From: CAWCUK01 sp963798775
Lineage (GTDB): Bacteria; Bacteroidota; Ignavibacteria; Ignavibacteriales; Ignavibacteriaceae
Direction of reading: 5' to 3'
Assembly: GCA_963798775.1 (NCBI GenBank)
Contig: CAWCUK010000003.1
Coordinates: 744,001-808,000 of the forward strand
Length of the DNA: 64,000 nt
Shown: positions 9,820 to 19,375 of the stretch, in pieces
Position numbering within the stretch: the first letter of the stretch is position 1
How the letters are laid out: each line of letters starts with the position of its first letter
Notes under the pieces: generated by a model
What the model was told of the DNA's origin: nothing
The model's input: only the letters and a program-made list of their open reading frames with translations
The model's database searches: none
Program-made: the position numbers and the translations under genes

Positions 9820-11637
9820 TCAAAGGCTTTTATACATATCTTCTATAACATTTTGAAATTTCTCTTCAACAATTTTCCTTTTTACTTTCATGCTTGGTGT
9901 AATCTCACCTGATTCTAAAGAAAATGGCTGCTCGAGAAGAGCAAATTTTCTTACCCGTTCATAATTAGCTAATTTTTTCTGAAGTTTATTCATATCTTTT
10001 TGTACTAACTCATAGATTTCATTTTTTTGAGTAAGTTCAGCCAAACTATTATATTCAATTTTATGTGAATCAGCGTATTCTTTTATCGCTTCAAAATCCG
10101 GAACAATAAGCGCGCTTAAAAACATTCTTCTATCGCCAATAAGTACAAACTGATCGATATATTTACTGCCTAAAAATAAATTTTCAATCGGAGTAGGCGC
10201 AATATATTTTCCGGCTGAAGTTTTGAATAAATATTTTTTTCTGTCCGTTATTTTTAAAAATCCTTCTGAATCATACATCCCGATATCACCGGTATGAAGC
10301 CATCCGTCTTTTAAAGCTGCATTAGTTTCTTTAGGATTTTTGTAATATCCAATCATTATGTTAGGACCGCGAGCTAAAATTTCACCATCTGATGCGATTT
10401 TAATTTCTACGCCCGGAAAAGGTTTGCCGACTGTACCGAATTTAAAATCATCTGCTTTATTAGCGCTTATAACCGGAGAAGATTCTGTCAAGCCGTATCC
10501 TTCAATAATTATTATTCCGATTGCTTCAAAAAATTCACCGGTTTCTACGGGAAGCGGAGCGCTGCCTGAAATAAAATATCTAAGTCTGCCGCCCATTTTT
10601 TCACAAAGCTTCTCAAATACCAGCTTTTTAGCTAGTTTATTTTTTGAAGATAACACGAAAGAAACTTTTCCGGATTTTTTAGCTTTGCAATATTCTTTGC
10701 CTGTTTCAATAGCCCAATAAAAAATTTTTTGTTTGTTCTTGGGCTGACTTTCAATATTCTTATAAATTTTAGATAATATTCGTTCAAATAATCTTGGTAC
10801 AGTAGTAATTAAAGTAGGATGAACTTCTAAAATATTTTTGGAGACAGTTTCAATACTTTCCGCAAAACAAATTGTTGCGCCGGAAAGAAATCCTGTATAA
10901 TAACCGCCCATTCTTTCAAAAATATGGCAAAGTGGAAGAAAAGAAAGAAAAGTATCTTTGTCGGTAATCGGTAAGGTATCCAGCGCTGAAGTAACATTTG
11001 AAATTATATTTTTATGAGTAAGCATTACTCCTTTGGGTTCACCCGTAGTACCGGAAGTATAAATAATAGTTGCTAAATCATTAGCATCAGTTTTGGAAAG
11101 ATTTTCTGAAATATAGTTGGGATTTGCCGATCTGAAAATTACTCCCATTTTTCTTACTTCATCAAATGAATAAATTCCTTTATCTTTCTCTTCGGTATCT
11201 TTATCATTTAAGACTATAATATGTTCAATAAATTTAAGATTTTCTCTAACTTTTTTAATTTTATTTAGCTGAAATTTATTTGATACAATAACACTTTTTG
11301 ATTCTGAGTTATTTAAAATAAATTCTATAGATTCAGCGGTTAACGAAGGATAAATAGGGACATCAATAGCGCCAAGCGCGATAATTGCCATATCCGAATA
11401 AACCCATTCCGGCCGATTTTCAGAAATTATAGCGATTTTATCATTTCGCTTTATGCCGAGCGACGCAAGGCCGCAAGCAAAATTTTCTGTTTCATCTTTA
11501 AATTCTAAATAAGTAATTCCTTCATAAACATTATTAACTTTTCGTTTCATTAAAATATTAGAATTATTACTGCCGTATTTGTTGATTATATATTTATACA
11601 AATCGGGAATAGTTTTAACAGCTTCTTCTAAAGCCAT
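9820..11637 (-). CDS. Long-chain acyl-CoA synthetase (FAA1 type)
   Basis: AMP-forming ligase that activates long-chain fatty acids with CoA. The roughly 605-residue protein has the AMP-binding motif YTSGTTGEPKGVMLTH, GYGLTESSP, and the hinge region GWLHTGDIG...ITDRKKYLFKTSAGKY, typical of the FadD15/FAA1 branch. The frame is open further upstream to a TTG at 11676, but I place the start at the ATG at 11635-11637 (MALEEAVKTIPD), which has AAGG eight bases before it and matches the usual family beginning. It lies downstream of the membrane acyltransferase gene in the same direction. Confidence 0.92.
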   Translation of the reverse strand: MALEEAVKTIPDLYKYIINKYGSNNSNILMKRKVNNVYEGITYLEFKDETENFACGLASLGIKRNDKIAIISENRPEWVYSDMAIIALGAIDVPIYPSLTAESIEFILNNSESKSVIVSNKFQLNKIKKVRENLKFIEHIIVLNDKDTEEKDKGIYSFDEVRKMGVIFRSANPNYISENLSKTDANDLATIIYTSGTTGEPKGVMLTHKNIISNVTSALDTLPITDKDTFLSFLPLCHIFERMGGYYTGFLSGATICFAESIETVSKNILEVHPTLITTVPRLFERILSKIYKNIESQPKNKQKIFYWAIETGKEYCKAKKSGKVSFVLSSKNKLAKKLVFEKLCEKMGGRLRYFISGSAPLPVETGEFFEAIGIIIIEGYGLTESSPVISANKADDFKFGTVGKPFPGVEIKIASDGEILARGPNIMIGYYKNPKETNAALKDGWLHTGDIGMYDSEGFLKITDRKKYLFKTSAGKYIAPTPIENLFLGSKYIDQFVLIGDRRMFLSALIVPDFEAIKEYADSHKIEYNSLAELTQKNEIYELVQKDMNKLQKKLANYERVRKFALLEQPFSLESGEITPSMKVKRKIVEEKFQNVIEDMYKSL

Positions 11638-11698
11638 GTAAAGTACCTTAATTTTATTGAATAAATCAGTAAACAAAAAAGATAACTTAATAAATATA

Positions 11699-13148
11699 TT
11701 AAGTTCGCCAAAAGATCTTTTTGCGAGTAAAAAAACTAATTATTACAGCAAGAATAAGATGTTTTGATTAATCCGCTCAAAGCTCCCAGCCACGGAGTCG
11801 GGAATAAATTTTGAAGTAATGCCCCAAGCGTTGTAATGGCTAATAACGGCGGAAGTAAATTAGTAATTCCCGCGTAAGCAATCATTGGATTTTGGCCGGT
11901 ATCTATTAAAAGACGCGTCCAATTCTTTTTTCGAAAAATATCAATTATTATTGTAAAAGCTATAAGTAAAAAAATTGCTAATCCTGTTGTAATAAAATAA
12001 TAACTTAACGTAGGATGATCTTTTTTTATTCCGCCTTCGTAAGGTTCAAAAACCAATCCTAAAAGCAGCCAATAAACTCCCAACTGAAAAATATTTTTTA
12101 AAAACCTTTCCGTTTCGTTTAACGGATTTTTTAGTAAGTACCATCCTGCTGTACACATTATTGTGCTTAGAATTGTTGTTTCAATTACAAATCTACCTTT
12201 TAATCCTACTAAAAGCGCAAATATAAAAGTAAACATTAAAATTAATATTAGGAGTAATTTGCTTTTCCGCATTGTGGCGTAATTTTCTTTCGAAGATTGA
12301 TTTAACCATTTCAGAATTAAATCACCGGCAATTGTACCAGGAATAATTATAAATAAATACTGCTGAAAATAAAGTATTCCAAGCCACGGGGCGGGGGAGT
12401 GATTCCATAACCAGCTAACCCAGCCTACTTCCGCGTGAGATAAACGAATAGCAATAAGAATTCCAAGCCAACTTAAACGGAATAAAAGATTCTTCCTGGA
12501 AAATAACCAAATAAGAGCGCCGGTTACAGAAACATTAGCCAAAACAAGAATTATAATATCACTTCTATAAAGAGAAAATCCGGTTCCATATTTCCCTTCC
12601 GGATAATGCATAAAAATAAGAAATAAAATTATTCCGATAAATCCCGCGGCTTTTATTGAATATTTTGTTTTTGTATCCCATTCTTTTGGAAATCTCATTA
12701 AAGCGGGAAAAAGTAATGCAAATCCTAAAAGTGCCAGAAGATAAGTTGAGATATTCGGATTTGGATTTATAACATTTGGCCTTATATGCTGGTCGTATAT
12801 AGCAAAACCGACTAATAATAAACCTCGAATTAAAATTCCCACAACTATTTTCAGTTTAGGTGTATTTTGTTTAATTCTTCTTGTTAATGCCAAAGGAATA
12901 GCCGCGCCCATGGAAAAAAGAAAAAACGGGAAAACTAAATCTACCCAAGTAATTCCCGGTAGATCAGGATTAAATATATGATTGGGCGGGGGGACTTGTG
13001 CATGGTACATCCAGCTTGGTAAAACTCCGAAAGGAATTAATCCGGAAAGAAACATAGTAAGTATGGCAAAACCGCGAAGTGCATCTAAGGCTAATGCTCG
13101 ATTCTTGTTTCCCCCCTCGAAATTCGGATGTACTGCTTTATCAGACAT
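11699..13148 (-). CDS. HGSNAT/DUF5009-like membrane acyltransferase, late frameshift
   Basis: Multi-pass membrane protein of the heparan-alpha-glucosaminide N-acetyltransferase / DUF5009 group, thought to transfer acyl groups to sugars across the membrane. Seen: ALDALRGFAILTMFLSG at the N-terminus, WVDLVFPFFLFSMG, and about ten to twelve hydrophobic segments. The open frame as given stops at 11736 with an atypical tail (SYSCCNN). Removing one base from the four-T run at 11762-11765 restores a family-like C-terminus (last membrane segment plus FFTRKKIFWRT) ending at 11699. A sequence error is the simplest reading. The substrate is unknown. Confidence 0.75.
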
Positions 13149-13247
13149 TAATTACAAAATTTTTTATAGATTACAGTTATAAACCGGGCAAAAATTACTA
13201 AAGTTTGGTTTTATTAACAATAAATATTAATTAAGTAATTAATAAAA

Positions 13248-13297
13248 GAAGCTGTGCAAAATACAACCGAAAACAGAATCGGATTAGGCACAGCCTC
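13248..13297 (-). terminator. Terminator after the YceI gene
   Basis: A 10-bp stem with one G-U pair (13288-13297 with 13248-13257, core GGCTGTGC/GCACAGC) encloses a smaller CCGA/TCGG hairpin. It is followed on the minus strand by TTTTATTAATTA, just downstream of the YceI stop. Confidence 0.6.
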
Positions 13298-13320
13298 CTG
13301 AGGGATGCAAAACATATTAA

Positions 13321-13965
13321 TTAGGAATTTGTTTTATTGGAACCTACAATATTAACTGTAATTTCAATGTTATCGGCAACTTTTTGTCCGATAATTTTAT
13401 TTTCTACTCCGAAATCCGAAAGCTTAATGTTAAAAACTGAACTAACTCCTATAAGATCGCCCGGCGCTCTTTTCCTTGTTAATTCATTTTCATCCAGATA
13501 TGTTAAAACCGCGTCAATAGTAATTTCTTTTTTTACTCCGTGAAGCAGAAAATCACCGGTTACTTTTGTCTTTATCTTTCTATCAGAAATTTTTTCAACT
13601 TTTCCCACTTTATTTATGGTGAATGAAATTTCCGGGTATTTTTCCGCATTCAGCCAGCCTTCGCCTCTTAAATGTTCATCTCTTCTTTCAATTCCGGATT
13701 TTAATGACGCGGCGGGAATAGTTATTTTTCCTCTTAAAGTTTTGGCAACGTCATCAATATTAAAAGAAATTGTCCCGTCAATATTAGATGAAAGTCCGCT
13801 TATATCTTCTAAAGGTGCGCTGCTATGAAATAAAGCTTGATTCCTCCCGTTATTATCTTTAAAGGAAAAAGTCTGTTCACCGGAAGCCTTAACATTAAAA
13901 TCTTGAGCATTTATAAAAGTTGTACAAAACAAAATTAGAAAAGTGCCCGCCAAATATTTTTTCAT
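13321..13965 (-). CDS. YceI-family periplasmic lipocalin-like protein
   Basis: The 214-residue protein has a signal peptide (about 20 residues ending INAQ) and a YceI domain: SFNIDDVAKTLRGKITI, then RDEHLRGEGWLNAEKYPEISFT, and a C-terminal LSDFGVENKIIGQKV. YceI proteins form an extended lipocalin-like barrel that binds isoprenoid or other hydrophobic ligands. The actual ligand here is unknown. It is transcribed divergently from sucC across a 258-base gap and ends at its own terminator. Confidence 0.88.
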   Translation of the reverse strand: MKKYLAGTFLILFCTTFINAQDFNVKASGEQTFSFKDNNGRNQALFHSSAPLEDISGLSSNIDGTISFNIDDVAKTLRGKITIPAASLKSGIERRDEHLRGEGWLNAEKYPEISFTINKVGKVEKISDRKIKTKVTGDFLLHGVKKEITIDAVLTYLDENELTRKRAPGDLIGVSSVFNIKLSDFGVENKIIGQKVADNIEITVNIVGSNKTNS

Positions 13966-14054
13966 TTAACTTCTTTCTTTTTGAAAATAAAAATCCTACA
14001 ACAACAATTTTCTGTCTTTTATTCATAATTAGTTTAATGTTAAATTATTAAAGA

Positions 14055-14093
14055 TTGATATTTAGATCAACATAAAAAAAAATTGCATATAAT
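14055..14093 (+). promoter_or_regulatory. Candidate promoter with Crp/Fnr-like site upstream of sucC
   Basis: TTGAT-N6-ATCAA (14055-14070) is an inverted repeat like a Crp/Fnr-superfamily site. A TATAAT hexamer follows at 14088-14093. The dyad centre would sit about 38-41 bases upstream of a start point near 14100-14104, the class II activator position, and there is no good -35. It could also serve the divergent YceI gene. The spacing is six bases, not Fnr's four, so the regulator is unknown. Confidence 0.35.
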
Positions 14094-14223
14094 CTTCATC
14101 ATGTAATTAAACAATAAAATGAAAGAGTCCCTTTAAATTGCTTATCTAACACAAAAACCTTAATTTTCACTTTATTTTTTAAGAAGTTAAAAAGATTTTA
14201 AATAAACTGCTAAGGGATAATAA

Positions 14224-15390
14224 ATGAAAATACACGAATATCAAGCAAAAGAGATATTGAGAAAGTTCAATGTCCCGGTTCCGGAAGGAAAAGTTGCATT
14301 TTCTGTTGATGAAGCCGTTGAAGTGGCCAAAAATAATGTAGACGGAAAAGTAAAAGTAGTAAAAGCTCAAATTCATGCCGGCGGAAGAGGCAAAGGCGGC
14401 GGAGTTAAGGTAGCTCAAAATTTGAGAGAGTTAAGAAAATTTTCTAAAGATATATTAGGAATGAATTTAGTTACTCATCAAACAGGCCCGGAAGGAAAAA
14501 TTGTAAAAAGATTGCTGATTGAACAAGGCGTAAATATAGATAAAGAATTTTATGTTGGTATTACGCTGGATAGAGCCATTTCTAAAAATGTTATGATGGT
14601 TTCTACTGAAGGCGGAATGGAAATTGAAAAGGTTGCCGCCGAAACTCCTGAAAAAATAGTTAAAGAAGTAATAGAACCGGAACTTGGCCTGCAAGGGTTT
14701 CAAGCCAGAAAATTAGCTTATGCTTTGGGGTTAAACGGAACTCAGCATAAAAACGCGGTAAAATTTTTAATCGCTTTATATAAAGCTTTTGTAAACAGCG
14801 ATTGTTCTCTTGCTGAAATAAATCCTTTAGTTGTTACAAAAGAAGGCGATGTAATGGCTTTGGACGCAAAAATGAATTTTGATGATAATGCTCTCTTCAG
14901 ACATCCGGAAATTTTAGAATACAGAGATCTCGATGAAGAAGATCCTCTTGAAATAGAAGCTTCCAAATTTAGTTTGAATTATATAAAATTAGACGGTAAT
15001 GTTGGCTGCATGGTTAACGGAGCCGGTTTAGCAATGGCTACCATGGATATTATTAAATTAGCCGGCGGCGAACCCGCTAATTTTTTAGATGTAGGCGGCG
15101 GTGCGAATAAAACTACGGTTGCTAACGGATTTAAAATTATCCTTTCTGATCCTAATGTTAAAGCAATATTAATTAACATTTTCGGCGGTATTGTCCGTTG
15201 CGATAGGGTTGCGCAAGGTGTAATTGATGCCGCAAAAGAAATGGATATTCATGTACCTATTGTAGTTAGGCTTGAAGGAACTAACGCAAAAGAAGCCGGA
15301 GTTTTATTAAATAAATCGGGGTTAAATTTTGAAGTGGCTGCAAGCCTTAAAGAAGCTGCCGAAAAAGTTACCGCAGTGCTAAAAAAATAA
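14224..15390 (+). CDS. sucC: Succinyl-CoA synthetase (ADP-forming) beta subunit
   Basis: ATP-grasp subunit that, with SucD, interconverts succinyl-CoA and succinate with ATP formation in the TCA cycle. The 388-residue protein begins MKIHEYQAKEILRKFNVPVP and has AQIHAGGRGKGGGVK, the nucleotide-binding ATP-grasp core, EINPLVVTKEGD and GGIVRCDRVAQGV. An AAGGG ribosome site precedes the ATG. It is followed at once by a terminator, so sucD is not in the same operon and is not in this window. Confidence 0.96.
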   Translation: MKIHEYQAKEILRKFNVPVPEGKVAFSVDEAVEVAKNNVDGKVKVVKAQIHAGGRGKGGGVKVAQNLRELRKFSKDILGMNLVTHQTGPEGKIVKRLLIEQGVNIDKEFYVGITLDRAISKNVMMVSTEGGMEIEKVAAETPEKIVKEVIEPELGLQGFQARKLAYALGLNGTQHKNAVKFLIALYKAFVNSDCSLAEINPLVVTKEGDVMALDAKMNFDDNALFRHPEILEYRDLDEEDPLEIEASKFSLNYIKLDGNVGCMVNGAGLAMATMDIIKLAGGEPANFLDVGGGANKTTVANGFKIILSDPNVKAILINIFGGIVRCDRVAQGVIDAAKEMDIHVPIVVRLEGTNAKEAGVLLNKSGLNFEVAASLKEAAEKVTAVLKK

Positions 15391-15420
15391 CTATAAAAAT
15401 TTCTTATTAATTATTATTTT

Positions 15421-15452
15421 GGCCGTATTATATATAATAATGCGGCCTTTTT
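15421..15452 (+). terminator. Rho-independent terminator after sucC
   Basis: A 10-bp stem with one wobble pair (15421-15430 with 15438-15447, GGCCG/CGGCC base) is followed directly by TTTTTATTC, 30 bases after the sucC stop. Confidence 0.85.
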
Positions 15453-15619
15453 ATTCTTTAAGAAAAAATTATTACTTAATGATAAATAGTTATTAAAAGT
15501 AAAGCTACAAAAATGTTTGAAAATAATTTCTGCTAAAAAATTCTGACTTAAATTCAACTTGATTTTATTCTTTATTAGTAATACATTTTTTACAATCATT
15601 TCAACACTTTGGAGACTTA

Positions 15620-17038
15620 ATGTCCTTTTACGATTCTGAATTTAGCAGTGATGAGTATTTTCCTTCCCAGAATAATAATATTGATGAAGAAATTAATAAA
15701 TGTAAAGAGATTATTGAATCGGTAAATATTTATAGCTGCATGGAAACGGTTGAAGAAACGGTAAATCTTTGTATTGAAAATGACAGATTTGATGAAGGTT
15801 TATATTTTGTTGAACTGCTAATTGAAGTTGCGCCCTATAATTCAGAATATTGGCTAAAAAAGGGCAGCATGCTAAACGGAACATTTGCTTATGAAGAATC
15901 ATTAAGATGTTTTGATAAGGCGCTTTCTCTAAATCCCGGTGATACGGACGCTTTGGTTGAGAAAGCCGCTACTGAAGAAAACTTGGGGTTTTATAATCTT
16001 GCGGAAGAAACTCTGGAAAGAGTTTTGTTAACTGATCCTACAAATGAAGAAGCACTTTATAATTTAGGAATGCTTCACCAGAGGCAGGAAAATTATTCTG
16101 CCGCTGCCGATTATCTTCTTAGAGCTCTAGCTTATGATCCGGAGTTTTCAGAAGCGTTTTATGAACTCGGCTACTGTTATGAGAATATGAATGAACTTCA
16201 GAATGCTTTGGAGTCTTATGAAAAATTTCTCGATTTAGAACCTTATAGCGCCAGTGGCTGGTATAACCGAGGAATTGTGCTGGTAAAATTGAACAAGCTC
16301 GAAAAAGCAATTGATAGTTATGATTTGGCAATATCAATAAAAGAAGAATTTTCGAGCGCGTGGTTTAATAAAGGAAATGCTCTTGCCGATTTAGGAAGAT
16401 ATCAACAGGCTATTGAGTGTTTTAAACAGTCCTTATTAATAGATAAACATGATGAAGCTTCTTCATATAATATCGCGAATATTTATGAAGAATTAGGGGA
16501 TATAGTAAGCGCAATAAGATATTATTCGGAAGCAATAAAAATTAATGATGAGTATTATGAAGCTTATTTGGCAAGAGGCTTCTGTTATGATTCCGCAGGT
16601 AAATTTCATTTAGCGCTTAAAGATTTTAATAAAGCAATTTCCTTATCAAGAGATAATGCGGAGGCGTGGTACGCAAAAGCAGACCTTGAATATTCTTTAG
16701 GGAAACTACAGGAAGCTATACAAAGTTATTCATCGGCTATAAAAATTGAGCCGGATAATTATGAAATTTGGTTTAATTTAGCCGAAACTTTACTTGAAAT
16801 GGGGAATTGGCTTGAAGCACTAAAAGCATTTAACCATTGTATAAGAATAAATCCCAAAGATGCTGCTTCTTTTTACGGTAAAGCAAAAGTTAATTTTATT
16901 TTAAGCAGAACTCAGGAAGCTGTGGATTGTTTAAAAATTGCCTTTACACTTGACCCCACTATGAGATCAGAGTTCGCAAAAGAATATCCTGAAATAAAAT
17001 CATCCAAACTTTTTAAAAAGCTTTTAGGCGAAATGTAA
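15620..17038 (+). CDS. TPR-repeat protein
   Basis: The 472-residue protein is almost wholly tetratricopeptide repeats (about eleven), with the recurrent A-x3-G-N-x7-AI-x-YE-KAL-L-P pattern (for example SGWYNRGIVLVKLNKLEKAI and SAWFNKGNALADLGRYQQAI). It has an acidic N-terminus and no signal peptide or membrane segment, so it is probably a cytosolic protein-interaction scaffold. GGAG lies five bases before the ATG. No catalytic domain is seen and no partner can be named. It is followed by aroE in the same direction with a 95-base gap. Confidence 0.88.
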   Translation: MSFYDSEFSSDEYFPSQNNNIDEEINKCKEIIESVNIYSCMETVEETVNLCIENDRFDEGLYFVELLIEVAPYNSEYWLKKGSMLNGTFAYEESLRCFDKALSLNPGDTDALVEKAATEENLGFYNLAEETLERVLLTDPTNEEALYNLGMLHQRQENYSAAADYLLRALAYDPEFSEAFYELGYCYENMNELQNALESYEKFLDLEPYSASGWYNRGIVLVKLNKLEKAIDSYDLAISIKEEFSSAWFNKGNALADLGRYQQAIECFKQSLLIDKHDEASSYNIANIYEELGDIVSAIRYYSEAIKINDEYYEAYLARGFCYDSAGKFHLALKDFNKAISLSRDNAEAWYAKADLEYSLGKLQEAIQSYSSAIKIEPDNYEIWFNLAETLLEMGNWLEALKAFNHCIRINPKDAASFYGKAKVNFILSRTQEAVDCLKIAFTLDPTMRSEFAKEYPEIKSSKLFKKLLGEM

Positions 17039-17133
17039 TATCTAAAATCACAGCCGCCGATTTTTATTTTGGATAACTTAAATTTGTTTTTGCGAATCCT
17101 TTTAATCACCATTATATTAAAATTTTTAAAAAA

Positions 17134-18006
17134 ATGAAAAATTCATTCCATTCGAATACTAAATTAATCGGATTAATCGGCCATCCTATTAAGCATACTT
17201 TTTCTCCTTATATACATAATGTAACGGTTGAATTAAAAAACCTTGATTATATTTATCTCCCGTTTGATGTGCCTACTTCAAATTTAAGAAACGCATTAAA
17301 AGGTATGGTTGCTCTCGGTATAAAAGGATTGAATGTGACTATTCCTCATAAAGAAAATATTCTTCAGTTTATGCATAATGTTTCCGAGGAAGCCTCAATT
17401 ATAGGTTCAATAAATACTGTGGTTAATGATCTCGGAAAACTTAGCGGGTACAATACGGATGTTAACGGAATTCTTGAAACTCTGCTTTCTTATAAAGATG
17501 AAATTACCGGAAATGAATTGTCGGTTGTTGGATCAGGCGGGTCGGCACGTGCGGTTATTTATACTTTAATAAGACATTTTAAGCCATCGAAAATAAATAT
17601 AATAAACAGAACCGAACAACGGGCCGATACTTTAAAGAATTATTTTACCGATAAAATGAAGTTTGATTCATTTAAAACTTACGAACTGTTTCCGCCCGAT
17701 TTGGTGGATGTTTTCAGAAATTCTAAATTGATTGTTAATGCAACTTCTGTAGGAATGTTTCCCGAAACGGATGATTCTATAACTACTTTAAGTAATTCCT
17801 TTGGAAAGGGACAAATAGTTTTTGATCTGGTTTATAATCCGCCAAAAACAAAACTCCTTCAGCTTGCCGAAGCTGAAGGAGCTGTGACTTTAGATGGTTT
17901 GAAAATGCTTGTTTATCAAGCGGCCAAATCTTTTGAACTTTGGACGGGAGAAGAAATGCCTATAAACGAGCTCTATAAATCGCTTCTTCTTTACATAAAA
18001 AATTAA
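17134..18006 (+). CDS. aroE: Shikimate dehydrogenase
   Basis: NADPH-dependent reduction of 3-dehydroshikimate to shikimate in the chorismate pathway. The 290-residue protein has GLIGHPIKHTFSPYIHN at the N-terminus, the catalytic Lys in NVTIPHKEN, the substrate Asp in YNTDVNG, a GSGGSARAV nucleotide-binding loop, NATSVGM and DGLKMLVYQA. The stop overlaps the stop of the convergent aminotransferase gene by a few bases, so the two transcripts must run into each other. Confidence 0.95.
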   Translation: MKNSFHSNTKLIGLIGHPIKHTFSPYIHNVTVELKNLDYIYLPFDVPTSNLRNALKGMVALGIKGLNVTIPHKENILQFMHNVSEEASIIGSINTVVNDLGKLSGYNTDVNGILETLLSYKDEITGNELSVVGSGGSARAVIYTLIRHFKPSKINIINRTEQRADTLKNYFTDKMKFDSFKTYELFPPDLVDVFRNSKLIVNATSVGMFPETDDSITTLSNSFGKGQIVFDLVYNPPKTKLLQLAEAEGAVTLDGLKMLVYQAAKSFELWTGEEMPINELYKSLLLYIKN

Positions 18007-19196
18007 TGAAGTTTATTTAATGCTTTTGTAATTCGTTCAAGTCCTTCTTCCAATTCTTTCATTGAACAAGCATAAGACATTCTAACACACTTATCGTTAC
18101 CGAAAGCAATGCCTGGAACAAGTCCTACATTTTGATCGCTTAATAGGTAATTGCAGAAACTTGTTGAGTCATCTATCTTAAAACCATCAACTTCTTTTCC
18201 GTAGTAATAGCTAACATCATAAAAAACATAAAACGCGCCTTTGGGTACGGGACATTTTATGCCGTTTATTTTATTTAATGATGATACAATAAAATCTCTT
18301 CTGATTTTAAATTGCTCAACCATTTCTGTTATCTCTTTAGAATCTTCTGAAATAGCAGCAACCGCGGCTGCTTGAGAGATTGAAGACGCGTTTGATGTAG
18401 AATGACTTTGCAGATTTCTTGCCAGTTTTATTATTGCTTCATTTCCGCCGGCATAACCAATTCTCCATCCGGTCATGGCATAAGCTTTACTTACTCCGTT
18501 TACCGTTATTGTTCTATCTCTTAAATAGTCAATGCTTCCGATGCTGAAATGCTTTTCTCCGTCAAAAATAATTTTTTCATAAATTTCATCAGAAATTATA
18601 TATATGTCTTTATCTTTTAATACTTCCGCTAATTTTAATATCTCTTCTTTATTATAAACAGCTCCGGTAGGATTTGAAGGAGTATTAAACATAAAGACTT
18701 TTGTCTTTTCCGTAATTGCTTCTTCAAGCTGACGCGGAGTTATTTTATAACCGCTGTCAACATCAGCATCAATAACTACCGGAACGGCCTGAGCTAATTT
18801 TACCATTTCAGGATAGCTTACCCAAAACGGTGATTGAAATATTATTTCGTCGCCGGGATTACAGATTGCCATAATTAAATTATAAAGTGAATGTTTTGCA
18901 CCGCTGGATACTAAAATATTTTTAGCGTTAAACTGAAGATTATTTTCTTCCTGGAATTTTTTAATTATTGTATATACAAGTGCGGGTGTTCCTTCATTCG
19001 GAGTATATCTTGTAAAATTGTCATTGATTGCTTTAATTGCGGCTTCTTTAATATAATTTGGTGTCGGAAAATCCGGTTCTCCGGCACTAAAGCTTAAAAC
19101 ATCTTTCCCCTCAGCTTTTAATTTTTTTATAAGAGAAGTTATCGCCAGCGTTTTGCTTTCTTCAATAGACCCCACCAAATTTGAATATTTATTCAA
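18003..19196 (-). CDS. Class I pyridoxal-phosphate aminotransferase (aspartate type)
   Basis: AspB-like aminotransferase of fold type I, probably aspartate/2-oxoglutarate; some members act on prephenate or aromatic substrates, which the neighbouring aroE makes worth keeping open. The 397-residue protein has SFSAGEPDFPTP at the N-terminus, NTPSNPTGAVY, SDEIYEKIIFD and the PLP-lysine motif SKAYAMTGWRIGY. The C-terminal Arg region reads CVRMSYACS. It is convergent with aroE. Confidence 0.92.
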   Translation of the reverse strand: MNKYSNLVGSIEESKTLAITSLIKKLKAEGKDVLSFSAGEPDFPTPNYIKEAAIKAINDNFTRYTPNEGTPALVYTIIKKFQEENNLQFNAKNILVSSGAKHSLYNLIMAICNPGDEIIFQSPFWVSYPEMVKLAQAVPVVIDADVDSGYKITPRQLEEAITEKTKVFMFNTPSNPTGAVYNKEEILKLAEVLKDKDIYIISDEIYEKIIFDGEKHFSIGSIDYLRDRTITVNGVSKAYAMTGWRIGYAGGNEAIIKLARNLQSHSTSNASSISQAAAVAAISEDSKEITEMVEQFKIRRDFIVSSLNKINGIKCPVPKGAFYVFYDVSYYYGKEVDGFKIDDSTSFCNYLLSDQNVGLVPGIAFGNDKCVRMSYACSMKELEEGLERITKALNKLH

Positions 19197-19375
19197 ATGT
19201 GCACCTTTAAATTTTTTATGATGTTGAGATTTTGAGACGTAAATTTAATGAATGAAAACTAATTTTTCTTGTTTATCAATCCCTATAAAATATCTTTTTT
19301 TGATTATTATTAAAAAATTACATAAAAATATAGGAATGGAATAAATAATTGCACTAAAATGAAAAAATATGCAAA

